Assembly: GCA_030596465.1 (NCBI GenBank)
Contig: JAUVJW010000058.1
Span: forward strand, 1-8,623
DNA from: Candidatus Fermentibacteraceae bacterium
GTDB lineage: Bacteria; Fermentibacterota; Fermentibacteria; Fermentibacterales; JCC-6
Direction of reading: 5' to 3'
Length of the DNA stretch: 8,623 nucleotides
A model generated the notes under the pieces. It made no database searches and had not been told where the DNA came from. It saw nothing but the letters and a program-made list of their open reading frames with translations. The translations under genes and the position numbers were made by a program. Below, in pieces: positions 1 to 7,634 of the stretch. Every line of letters starts with the position of its first letter. The stretch's first letter is position 1.

Positions 1-827
1 GTATCATTGCTGAAAATAACCACTGGTTCCCTGGATCCTTCTCCGGTGACAATAATGCTTGTTTCACTTACAATGCAGTTGTCTGCCATGGCAGAAATCC
101 CTTTAGAAAGAACAACATGGGGTGTAAGGGCCGAAATAGCATTCATGAATCCCATACCCGCAGCCTGATCATCCGGTATCCACTCTCCCTCTGAAAGGTT
201 AAGAAGACAAACACACCACTCTCCGTACATAGGAAGAACATGAGCTATCCCGGTTTCCACGGAAAAAAGCGGAAGAAAGGTGGCGGTAATTCTTTGAACC
301 GGACCATTGAAACTTCTGTAGCTTGATCCGTCTGCAAGGCTCCATGGAGCAGAAAGTGATAAAACAGAAGAATCATAGTTACCGGCATTCCATTCAAAAG
401 CCATCTCGGCTGCAGTTGTTGAGTCATCAAGAAGAACTGCTCTCAGAGAAAACCCCGAGTATCCGCATTCGCTGATAGAATCCAGATACGCCGTATGATC
501 AAAACCTGATCCAATTCTGGTGAGCATGGAGTCTCTGAGCATGGATATTCTGTAAAGATCCTCCCAGCCGGTGGAGACTGTTCGGTCTTCCTCCCAGGCC
601 GCGAGAAGAGATCTCTTCATCACTATACGGTTCATCAATTCCAGTCTGCCCCCCGGTTCAAGAACAGAAACCTGTATGTCCGCCGGAAGATTATTAAAAA
701 CAGTAAGATATTCTTCGGTGGTAACAGGAACTCCTCCTACAGTACCAAGCTCACCTGAGCCCCCGCAGGAAGAAGTCAAAAGAACAAGAATTGTGATCAC
801 TGAAAGTAAGTAAAGAAACACGCGCAT
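1..827 (-). CDS. SurA/PrsA-like lipoprotein with degenerate parvulin domain (partial, 3' end beyond left edge)
   Basis: The reading frame opens at ATG 827 and stays open to the window edge, giving 275 codons without a stop. Residues 1-20 form a lipoprotein signal peptide: a short basic start, a hydrophobic stretch rich in L, V and I, then T-S-S-C with the lipid-bearing cysteine at 21. Residues about 26-80 look like a SurA N-terminal domain (GTVGGVPVTTEEY, then a leucine-rich helix ending in MNRIVMKRSLL). Residues about 125-215 follow the outline of a parvulin (PpiC) prolyl isomerase domain, but both histidines expected there seem absent: RAVLL stands where RHILV is usual, and GEWCV where GYHII is usual. 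I infer an extracytoplasmic chaperone-like lipoprotein, probably without isomerase activity. A GGGGTGG ribosome site lies 5 nt before the ATG. It starts 19 nt after mfd and is probably co-transcribed. The family assignment rests on pattern recognition and is moderate. Confidence 0.72.
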   Translation of the reverse strand, partial: MRVFLYLLSVITILVLLTSSCGGSGELGTVGGVPVTTEEYLTVFNNLPADIQVSVLEPGGRLELMNRIVMKRSLLAAWEEDRTVSTGWEDLYRISMLRDSMLTRIGSGFDHTAYLDSISECGYSGFSLRAVLLDDSTTAAEMAFEWNAGNYDSSVLSLSAPWSLADGSSYRSFNGPVQRITATFLPLFSVETGIAHVLPMYGEWCVCLLNLSEGEWIPDDQAAGMGFMNAISALTPHVVLSKGISAMADNCIVSETSIIVTGEGSREPVVIFSND

Positions 828-846
828 TGGTTCCACCCCAGCCTGG

Positions 847-3800
847 TTAAATATTATTTTTATGTTCCCCGAAGTATTGGGCGAATATACGCAAAACAGC
901 CAGCAACGCGGACATTCTCTCCTCGGGCAGATCATTTCTGAACTTTCCAGTAAGAACTATACGCCCGGTTTTTTCCTCCTGTGTTTTCCATTTCTCTCCA
1001 ACCATGGCCCTTACTTTTTGTGCGCGGGGAGCACCACCGGGGAGAAAAACGATTCTTGCCATTGATGATGTGACAAGCACATCTTCAATATTTGCCCGCA
1101 TTGCAAGACAATTTACCATGGCCCTGCTGGCTACTCCCCTTACCGGTTCGGGAACGATTCCAAACCTGTCCTTTACATAATCAAGCCACTCCAGCACACC
1201 GTCTTCCGTCTTTGAACGCCACACCCACCTGTAAAGATGTACTCTTTCTGCTGTGTCCGGCATGTATTCCTCGGGAATGAAAGCTTGTCCTGGAAGCTCT
1301 ATGCGAACCTGCGGTCTGTCAACACCACCCTTCTGACCCTTCAGCATGTTAACTTCTCTTGAAAGAAGCTCTTCAAACATTGAGTAGCCGACCGACTCTA
1401 CCTGACCACTCTGACCCGCGCCCAGAAACTCTCCGGCACCACGCAGTTCAAGATCGCGCATGGCGATGTGCCACCCGCTTCCCAGCCTGGTGTAACGCTG
1501 AATTGCTTCAAGTCTGTTCCTGCCTTCAGGTTTCAGCTTGTTAAGCCCTCCGGGGGTAATCATATAGCAGTAAGCTCTGTGATGACTTCTTCCAACCCGA
1601 CCACGAAGCTGATACAGTTCGGCCAGACCAAAATTCTGAGCGTTATCTATAAACATGGTGTTTACCCTTGGCAGGTCAATTCCAGACTCTATAATACTGG
1701 TAGACAAAAGCATCTGGTACTTTCCCGCCATAAAAGAGTGCATAACATCCTCAAGCTTCCGGGGACTCATCTGACCGTGACCTACAACAATATCAATATC
1801 CAGAAAGCTTTCCAGTCTGGTTTTTATCTTTTCAATTGTGCTTATACGATTGTGAACGAAAAATATCTGACCGTCTCTTTCCAGCTCCCTTGAAACAGCT
1901 CTGGCGATGATATCGTGGTTAAAAGTTGTTATCTCAGTTTGAATAGGGTATCTGTCTCTTGGCGGAGTTGCAATAATAGATATCTCTCTGAAGCCGGAAA
2001 GAGCCATATGAAGGGTTCTTGGAATAGGTGTAGCCGTCATTGTCAACGTGTCAACCGTTGTTTTCATCTCCCGGAGATATTCCTTCTGCTTAACACCAAA
2101 CCTTTGTTCCTCATCCACAACCAGAAGACCCAGATTATTGAACCGGACATCTTTCTGAAGCAACCTGTGGGTACCAACAACAATTGAAACATCCCCCTGT
2201 GACAGATCTGTCAGCGTTTTCTTCTGCTCTCCCCTGCTCTGGAATCTGCTGAGAACCTCAACACGCAGAGGAAACTCTGCAAGCCGGTCACGGAATGTGT
2301 TGTAGTGCTGCTCTGCAAGAACCGTGGTTGGTGCCAGAATAGCAACCTGAACACCAGCTTCAGCAGCTCTGAAAGCCGCGCGAAGAGCCACTTCTGTCTT
2401 CCCGTAACCCACATCGCCGCATATAAGTCTTTCCATGGGAGTGTCTTTTGAAAAATCGGCCATCACTGCTTGAATGGCGGTAGCCTGATCCGGAGTTTCC
2501 TCGTAAGGAAAACTCTCCTCCATAGCCCTGGACAGCTTACCCGGAGATGGAAAAGAGGGTCGCTTTCTCACAGCTCTTTCAGCGTAGAGAATGGCCAGCC
2601 TTCCAGCAATTTCCTGTGCTCTCTTTTTCACTCTGGAAAGTCGTTTCAACCAGGAGGTTCCGCCGATTTTGTCAAGTTGCGGATTACCGCCGCCAGGTGT
2701 CAAATACTTCTGAACCTGACCGATTTGCTCAAGAGGGATAAGAAGTTTATCCCCGTCACGATAGATAACCTCAAGACAATCAACATCACCATCGGCTACT
2801 GACAACCGTTTCAGCCCCAGAAACTTTCCTATACCGTAAGACTCATGAACAATGTAATTCCCCGGTTGAAGCTCTTCCCAGGAGGCCAGTGTTTCTCCAC
2901 CACGGAATTTTCTGACCCTCTCAGGTCGTCTTCTGGTGCTGAGCAATTTTCTCTCGCAGAGAAATGCTATTCCTCCACCATCGTCAGTTCTCAAAACGAA
3001 ACCATCGGAAATCGAAAGCACTTCGAGTTCTACATGATCCAGAAGATCTTCAGGAAGCAGATCTCTGAACGAACTCAATTCGGCGTTGGTATCACAGGCT
3101 GCAGCTATTCTGAAACCATTGTTCCGCCAGTGCCGCATCTGCCGGAACATTTCGTCGTGATGCCCCATGAATCCGGTCTGCGGCTCAGTTGAAAGGTAAA
3201 AATCAACACTCTCCGAAGGAACGAGAGTGTGTTCCAGAACCCGTTTGCAGCTACTTATGCTATTTTCTATCTCTTCCCATAACGCAAATGCCTCTAAAAA
3301 AGAAAACGGTAAATCTTTCGGAAAAGCAGATTTTCTTGCCTCTATTGTCTCCTCAATAACTGATTTCAGCCTCTGTGGTTCTATCAGAATCAATGTTCCA
3401 ATTTCCGCCAGATAATCAAAAATCGTAGCGTAGTTCTTAAAAAAAAGCGGGAGATGGTGTTCTATCCCCGGAAAATCACTGGAGCCGTACATGTATTCTT
3501 CAAGGGGGTGCCCTTCGGGTACCCGGTCAGCGGCGGTATTCCATTCTTCGGGTGTAAGAACAACTTCTCTTGCGGGCAGTATTCTCGCGGAACCGACCCG
3601 GTTGATGGTTCTCTGGGAATGCTGGTCAAAAATACGAACTGATTCAACCTCATCACCAAAAAACTCGATTCTGTACGGGTTGTCTGTTCCATAGGTTCCA
3701 ATATCAATAATACCGCCTCTTCTGGACCATCTGCCCTGCTCAAACACTGAGGATTCCTTTATGTAACCTGCAGACAGCAGCCAGCCCTCAAGCCGGTCAG

Positions 3801-4239
3801 GATCCAGACGCATCCCCTTGTAAATTGACAGTATTTTGAAAGAATCTGAAGGTGGCAACCTCTTCACAAGAGCGCGGGCAGGGACAACAACCAGTGTATC
3901 GGGTCTTGCGGAATGGAGACCGGCAAGACATTCTATTCTGTCGGCAATAACACTCTGATGAGCAACCTCGCCCTGGAATGGAAGGGTTTCGTAGGCTGGA
4001 AAGTACAGTACATCCCGCCCGGTGAGTGCCCTGATATCATCTCGAATTGATTCAGCGGTTGTTACGGTGGGAGCCACAACAATAGTGGGACCGGCAAGTC
4101 TGTGGGCTGTGACCACCGCAAGCGAAAGCGCCGCGCCTCCAAGGCCGCCCACTGTTGTTCTTGCGTTTTCCGAAAGACTGTCAAGCATTCCTTCAAAAAC
4201 AGAGTCCCAGAAAAACTCATCAATTATTCGGTAATTCAC
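847..4239 (-). CDS. mfd: Transcription-repair coupling factor Mfd (TRCF), superfamily 2 DNA translocase
   Basis: Mfd pushes RNA polymerase stalled at DNA lesions off the template using ATP and recruits UvrA for nucleotide excision repair. The 1130-residue product is full length (E. coli Mfd has 1148). Residues 1-300 are the UvrB-like module; its P-loop region (VGGLGGAALSL) lacks a working Walker A, as usual in Mfd. Residues about 455-515 are the CarD-like RNA-polymerase-interacting domain (NYIVHESYGIGKFLGL, then DKLLIPLEQI). The motor follows: Walker A GDVGYGKTE at 608-616, DEEQRFG at 709-715, TATP at 735-738, and QLRGRVGR at 877-884. The translocation (TRG) region is near 915-960, and a C-terminal autoinhibitory domain fills 970-1130. 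The start is GTG, and its last three bases with the next base form the GTGA overlap with the upstream peptidase stop. Only a weak ribosome site is seen, so translational coupling is likely. No key motif is missing. Confidence 0.98.
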   Translation of the reverse strand: MNYRIIDEFFWDSVFEGMLDSLSENARTTVGGLGGAALSLAVVTAHRLAGPTIVVAPTVTTAESIRDDIRALTGRDVLYFPAYETLPFQGEVAHQSVIADRIECLAGLHSARPDTLVVVPARALVKRLPPSDSFKILSIYKGMRLDPDRLEGWLLSAGYIKESSVFEQGRWSRRGGIIDIGTYGTDNPYRIEFFGDEVESVRIFDQHSQRTINRVGSARILPAREVVLTPEEWNTAADRVPEGHPLEEYMYGSSDFPGIEHHLPLFFKNYATIFDYLAEIGTLILIEPQRLKSVIEETIEARKSAFPKDLPFSFLEAFALWEEIENSISSCKRVLEHTLVPSESVDFYLSTEPQTGFMGHHDEMFRQMRHWRNNGFRIAAACDTNAELSSFRDLLPEDLLDHVELEVLSISDGFVLRTDDGGGIAFLCERKLLSTRRRPERVRKFRGGETLASWEELQPGNYIVHESYGIGKFLGLKRLSVADGDVDCLEVIYRDGDKLLIPLEQIGQVQKYLTPGGGNPQLDKIGGTSWLKRLSRVKKRAQEIAGRLAILYAERAVRKRPSFPSPGKLSRAMEESFPYEETPDQATAIQAVMADFSKDTPMERLICGDVGYGKTEVALRAAFRAAEAGVQVAILAPTTVLAEQHYNTFRDRLAEFPLRVEVLSRFQSRGEQKKTLTDLSQGDVSIVVGTHRLLQKDVRFNNLGLLVVDEEQRFGVKQKEYLREMKTTVDTLTMTATPIPRTLHMALSGFREISIIATPPRDRYPIQTEITTFNHDIIARAVSRELERDGQIFFVHNRISTIEKIKTRLESFLDIDIVVGHGQMSPRKLEDVMHSFMAGKYQMLLSTSIIESGIDLPRVNTMFIDNAQNFGLAELYQLRGRVGRSHHRAYCYMITPGGLNKLKPEGRNRLEAIQRYTRLGSGWHIAMRDLELRGAGEFLGAGQSGQVESVGYSMFEELLSREVNMLKGQKGGVDRPQVRIELPGQAFIPEEYMPDTAERVHLYRWVWRSKTEDGVLEWLDYVKDRFGIVPEPVRGVASRAMVNCLAMRANIEDVLVTSSMARIVFLPGGAPRAQKVRAMVGEKWKTQEEKTGRIVLTGKFRNDLPEERMSALLAVLRIFAQYFGEHKNNI

Positions 4240-5651
4240 TCTTCAGGCTCTTCTACAACTGTCTCTGGTTCAATCTCGACTTCCGGGACCGGAAGATCTA
4301 TCCCCACCAGCATTGACCACTGCTCTTCAATAACAGACATCTCCGTGAGAAATCTTTCAAGTTCCGCACCTTCGAGAGGGTTGGCAGGGGGCATTATCTC
4401 TGTAGCAGGATTAACATAAGAACCGTTCTTCTTCATCTCAAAGTGAACATGGGGACCGGTGGAAAGCCCTGTAGAGCCCACATAACCAATAACCTCTCCC
4501 TGTCTCACATAACTTCCAACAGACTGACCGGAGGCGTAGCCATTCATGTGACCGTATCCGGTTTCATAACCGTTTGCGTGCCTGACACGAACCAGGTTTC
4601 CGTAACCTCCGCACCAGCTCCGAACAGTAATAGTTCCATCACCTACAGCATAAATATCCGTGCCCAGAGGGGATGCGTAATCTATTCCCCGGTGGGCTCT
4701 TGTATACCCAAGGACGGGATGCATCCTGGCATCGGAATAAACAGAACTGATTCGTCCGAATGGAACTGGCATCTTCAAAAACATAGTTCTGAGAGAAGCA
4801 CCATCGCGGTGGTAGTGGTCAAAGATTATCTCCGCTGATTCAGCATCATCGGGGCGGTGAAAAAAAGGAAATGCCTCTGCAAGACCTCCATGAACAAACT
4901 GGTACTTGGCAGCAAGAATCCTTCGGAAACCAGTTTCTCCATCCATGGGGTAACGATTCTCTTCGATGAGAATCCAGAGTTTGTCTCCCACCCTTACATC
5001 GTAGTAGAAGTCAATGTCATAACAAAACAATCTGTCTGTAAGTTCATGTTGAAGTTCAGAAACATATCCTACCGCTCTTGAGCTGTCTCTGCCTGTGATG
5101 AGAATACCTGATTCTGTTAGATCCGGAGGAAGCGCTGTATCCCACAGGGCTTCCCACACAGTAGAGGAAATATCGCAGGAAATAACTCTTTGGCGTATCC
5201 ATTTTTCCTGAGGTACATACTCCCAGGAAGATGGGGTACCCTCAGAAAAAAGAATTCTGTAAAAACCTCTTCGGTTTCCCGGAAACGCTCTGAGTTCACT
5301 CAACTCCCCCCTGTTGTATATAGCGGTGAGTGTATCACCTGCCCTCTGTACAGACCATCCGAGACTGTCCATGAGAACTTCACAGGTTGACAGGTACTGG
5401 CTGCCTGAAATACCCAGTTCGCGCACAGCACCACCCAGGAACCCCTCACCTACGATAGAAGTACAGATATCGACAGTGTCTGCCACAACCGCAAGCATCT
5501 CCAGGCGGCAGGTCTCCATTACCTCAATATTTCGGTGAAATCTCCAGGGGCTGCCAATATTCTCATCACCTGATTTCGCGAAAAGCAGTGTAATCACCGC
5601 AGCAGCAGCAATTAATATAACTGCAGTCCAATTTCTTCTGTATCGAAGCAA
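4236..5651 (-). CDS. Membrane-anchored M23 (LytM/MepM-type) peptidoglycan endopeptidase
   Basis: This is a zinc metallopeptidase expected to cut peptide cross-links in periplasmic peptidoglycan. I place the start at TTG 5651 (471 aa), because GGAGGG lies just upstream and the product then begins with LRYRR and a single membrane anchor (about residues 8-25). The frame also reaches a GTG at 5756, but that would overlap upp by 86 bases with no ribosome site seen. Residues about 156-265 resemble the middle domain of MepM/Csd3 proteins (DIDFYYDVRVGDKLWILIEE, then ILAAKYQF and AFPFF). The catalytic LytM domain spans about 290-420: SSVYSDARMHPVLG, the zinc ligands H320 and D324 in HRGID, H368 in GYGHM, and H401-x-H403 in HVHFE. 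All expected ligands are present, so it should be active. The tail is acidic (EVEIEPETVVEEPEE). It lies between upp (19 nt gap) and mfd (4-nt overlap). The physiological cross-link target is not deducible. Confidence 0.93.
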   Translation of the reverse strand: MLRYRRNWTAVILIAAAAVITLLFAKSGDENIGSPWRFHRNIEVMETCRLEMLAVVADTVDICTSIVGEGFLGGAVRELGISGSQYLSTCEVLMDSLGWSVQRAGDTLTAIYNRGELSELRAFPGNRRGFYRILFSEGTPSSWEYVPQEKWIRQRVISCDISSTVWEALWDTALPPDLTESGILITGRDSSRAVGYVSELQHELTDRLFCYDIDFYYDVRVGDKLWILIEENRYPMDGETGFRRILAAKYQFVHGGLAEAFPFFHRPDDAESAEIIFDHYHRDGASLRTMFLKMPVPFGRISSVYSDARMHPVLGYTRAHRGIDYASPLGTDIYAVGDGTITVRSWCGGYGNLVRVRHANGYETGYGHMNGYASGQSVGSYVRQGEVIGYVGSTGLSTGPHVHFEMKKNGSYVNPATEIMPPANPLEGAELERFLTEMSVIEEQWSMLVGIDLPVPEVEIEPETVVEEPEE

Positions 5652-5654
5652 TTT

Positions 5655-5660
5655 CCCTCC
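5655..5660 (-). promoter_or_regulatory. Shine-Dalgarno site that decides the M23 peptidase start
   Basis: GGAGGG on the minus strand sits 3 nt before TTG 5651, between the upp stop and the peptidase. It is the only strong ribosome site near the 5' end of this gene. It favours the TTG start, which puts a basic residue cluster and the membrane helix at the extreme N-terminus. The spacing is short, which is the main weakness of the call. Confidence 0.6.
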
Positions 5661-5670
5661 GCTTGAACGG

Positions 5671-6291
5671 TTAAATACCGTCTGAATAGAGCCTGTCTCC
5701 AAAATCGCCAAGCCCGGGCCTGATGTACCAGTTTGAGTCAAGTTCTCTGTCAACACAAACCGTGATCACAGTTAGATCTTCAAATACTCCAAGTTTTGCA
5801 ATTCCCTCAGGAGCCGCAACGACAGACACAAGTATCACAGCCGATGCTTTTTTATTAAAGAGGTACTCCAGAACAGCACTGGCAGTTCCACCTGTAGCCA
5901 GCATTGGATCCAGAACTATAACCTTTTTGCCCGCCACATTGGGTATGGATGAATAATGCCACACCGGCTCTGCGGTAATCTCATTCCTGGTCATACCAAT
6001 AAATGCAACCTGAGAATCCGGAAGCAGTTCCTGAAACGCTTCCAGCATACCCAGCCCCGCCCGAAGAATCGGAACAATTATCGGAGGATCAACAAGAACC
6101 TCACCCAGAGTCTTTTCAAGGGGAGTTTCTACTTCCGCAGGAATGGTGCAAAGATCACGAGTTGCCTCAACTGCCAGCAGGTATGCCAGTCGATTGGCGT
6201 AAGCCCTGAATTGGACAGGAGGTATATCCTTCCTTCTCAACCTTGTAACAAAGTCTCTAGCAACAGGATGCTCGAATTCTATCATTTCCAT
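5671..6291 (-). CDS. upp: Uracil phosphoribosyltransferase
   Basis: Upp makes UMP from uracil and PRPP in the cytoplasm (pyrimidine salvage). The product has 206 residues, against about 208 for typical Upp. It begins MEMIEFEHPVARDF, matching the family's HPL-type opening, with FRAYANRLAYLLAVEATRDL around 28-47. PILRAGLGM at 74-82 is the conserved loop. VIVLDPMLATGGTA at 124-137 is the PRPP-binding motif. The end, GLGDFGDRLYSDGI, is the usual uracil-binding C-terminus (family form PGLGDAGDRLFGT). The frame extends upstream to 6393, but that part looks unlike Upp and would overlap tyrS. ATG 6291 has AAAGGG 10 nt upstream and gives the family length; a second ATG at 6285 is possible but worse placed. 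It is the first gene of the minus-strand set and is divergent from tyrS. Confidence 0.97.
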   Translation of the reverse strand: MEMIEFEHPVARDFVTRLRRKDIPPVQFRAYANRLAYLLAVEATRDLCTIPAEVETPLEKTLGEVLVDPPIIVPILRAGLGMLEAFQELLPDSQVAFIGMTRNEITAEPVWHYSSIPNVAGKKVIVLDPMLATGGTASAVLEYLFNKKASAVILVSVVAAPEGIAKLGVFEDLTVITVCVDRELDSNWYIRPGLGDFGDRLYSDGI

Positions 6292-6383
6292 ACAGTTTGT
6301 GCCCTTTCTGCTGTTTGTTGACAAAATACAGAAAAAAATGTAAACTCGCCAGATGCGTACACTAAACCCGGAAGGAACAGACA
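6292..6383. promoter_or_regulatory. Divergent upp/tyrS intergenic region
   Basis: These 92 bases separate the starts of upp (minus) and tyrS (plus), so both genes must be promoted from here or from inside the other gene. The tyrS promoter is clear and is listed separately. For upp I see only a weak candidate on the minus strand: a -10-like TATTTT preceded, 18 bp away, by CTGGCG, a poor -35. An imperfect dyad, TTTGT-TG-ACAAA (6314-6325), covers the tyrS -35 box and could bind a regulator, though it may be chance. The tyrS leader is about 30 nt, too short for a T-box riboswitch. Confidence 0.45.
6318..6346 (+). promoter_or_regulatory. Sigma70-type promoter of tyrS
   Basis: A perfect TTGACA (6318-6323) is followed by 17 bp and TAAACT (6341-6346), which matches 4 of 6 positions of TATAAT. 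Transcription would start near 6353, leaving a leader of about 30 nt. GGAAGGA (6370-6376) is a good ribosome site 7 nt before the tyrS ATG. The A-rich spacer adds some support. This is the best promoter match I see in the window. Confidence 0.72.
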
Positions 6384-7622
6384 ATGGAAACACTCCAAAA
6401 TCTGATTGACAGATGTCTTGTTTACCAGATGACCAATGGGGAAAAACTGAACGAACTCCTTAAAACTGGTTCTCTTTCCTTCTACATAGGTTTTGATGCA
6501 ACAGCCAGCAGTCTTCATCTGGGACATCTGGTCCCTCTGATGATAGCCAGCCACCTTCAGAGAGCCGGGCACAAACCTCACATACTCATTGGAGGGGCGA
6601 CAGCTCTTGTAGGCGACCCGTCAGGCAGGTCTACAGAACGCTCTCTTGAGAGCAGAGACACTATCAACAACTGGGCGGTTTCTCTGAAAACTCAGATGAC
6701 AGGATTCCTGGATTTCAGTGAAGAAAGCAGCAACGGTGCCCTTCTCCTCAATAATACCGAATGGCTTAACAAGCTTAACTACATTGATTTTCTCAGAGAT
6801 ATTGGAAAACATTTCAGCGTTAACAGAATGCTCACCGCTGAGAGCGTGAAACAGCGACTGGAAACAGGTCTATCTTTCCTGGAGTTCAACTACATGTTGT
6901 TGCAGTCCTACGATTTTCTACATCTTTTCAGAGAACAAAACTGCACTCTTCAGGTGGGAGGCGCTGATCAGTGGGGTAATATTGTAGCTGGAATTGACCT
7001 TATCCGCAGGAAGGAATCTGCCGAGGTGTACGGTTTTACCTGCCCCCTTGTAACTACTTCCACCGGCGAAAAAATGAGCAAATCACAGCCCGGAGGCGCT
7101 ATCTGGCTGGATCCGAACCTTACATCACCCTACCAGTACTACCAGTTCTGGATCAATGTTGATGACAGAGATGCAGCCTACTTTATGAAGCTATACACAT
7201 ACCTTTCGATCAATGAGATTGCGGAATACGAGAAACTTACCGGAGCCGACACAAGAAAAACCAAAGAGAAACTTGCTTTTGAAGCAACAGCAATAGCCCA
7301 TGGCCTCGGAGAGGCGGAAAAGGCACAGAATGCAGCAAAAGCTCTATTTGCAGGAAATGGTAATCAGCAAAATGTACCATCCACGGATATTCCTCTTTCC
7401 CGTTTAGCAGATGGTGTCTCGGCCATCGACCTGTTCACGGAAACGGGACTGTGCCCAAGTCGCGGCGAGGTAAAAAGACTGGGCAGGCAGGGTGGTCTCT
7501 ACATTCAGGGCGAAAGGGTATCGTCACCGGAAGACAGAATCACTGAAAATATGCTGGAAGAATCCTCCCTGCTCCTGAGGGCCGGCAAGAAGAGATATCA
7601 CAAGATTAACTTTACCGGCTGA
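6384..7622 (+). CDS. tyrS: Tyrosyl-tRNA synthetase
   Basis: TyrS charges tRNA-Tyr with tyrosine using ATP, as a cytoplasmic class I enzyme that normally works as a dimer. The 412-residue length is usual. The class I signatures are HLGH at 45-48 and KMSKS at 230-234. Tyrosine-pocket residues correspond by eye to the Bacillus stearothermophilus enzyme: Y34, D78 in LVGDPSG, Y170, Q174 and D177 in NYMLLQSYDF, and Q196 in ADQWGN. The C-terminal S4-type RNA-binding domain covers about 345-410 (LCPSRGEVKRLGRQGGLYI). Overall the sequence follows the E. coli-type TyrS (DIGKHFSVNRML, SPYQYYQFWIN), but that type more often has KFGKT/S than KMSKS. The start is supported by GGAAGGA 7 nt upstream and the promoter before it. 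No T-box or other leader control is visible. It is a lone plus-strand gene, divergent from upp and convergent with the next gene. Confidence 0.98.
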   Translation: METLQNLIDRCLVYQMTNGEKLNELLKTGSLSFYIGFDATASSLHLGHLVPLMIASHLQRAGHKPHILIGGATALVGDPSGRSTERSLESRDTINNWAVSLKTQMTGFLDFSEESSNGALLLNNTEWLNKLNYIDFLRDIGKHFSVNRMLTAESVKQRLETGLSFLEFNYMLLQSYDFLHLFREQNCTLQVGGADQWGNIVAGIDLIRRKESAEVYGFTCPLVTTSTGEKMSKSQPGGAIWLDPNLTSPYQYYQFWINVDDRDAAYFMKLYTYLSINEIAEYEKLTGADTRKTKEKLAFEATAIAHGLGEAEKAQNAAKALFAGNGNQQNVPSTDIPLSRLADGVSAIDLFTETGLCPSRGEVKRLGRQGGLYIQGERVSSPEDRITENMLEESSLLLRAGKKRYHKINFTG

Positions 7623-7634
7623 TTCCGGCTAATG

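Noticed and set aside
571..813. 80-aa plus-strand open frame at the left end
   Set aside because: It is antisense to the lipoprotein signal peptide and SurA-like region, which give a coherent protein; this one does not.
1468..1893. 141-aa open frame on the plus strand inside mfd
   Set aside because: It lies antisense to the conserved helicase core of mfd, shows no recognisable domain, and is explained by the codon pattern of mfd.
4443..4838. 131-aa plus-strand open frame antisense to the M23 domain
   Set aside because: It covers the catalytic LytM coding region on the other strand; the composition is low-information (runs of S, T, N) and there is no family signal.
6347..6383. T-box or other tRNA-sensing leader before tyrS
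   Set aside because: Only about 30 nt lie between the predicted transcript start and the ATG, far too short for a T-box, and no specifier or antiterminator structure is seen.
6292..6393. N-terminal extension of upp up to 6393
   Set aside because: The extra 34 residues are unlike Upp, would overlap the tyrS start, and would run through the tyrS promoter. ATG 6291 gives the usual family length.
7577..7634. Possible terminator hairpin at the end of tyrS (GCCGG ... CCGGC)
   Set aside because: The arms are 5 bp with a loop of about 29 nt, lie mostly inside the coding region, and no T run follows.
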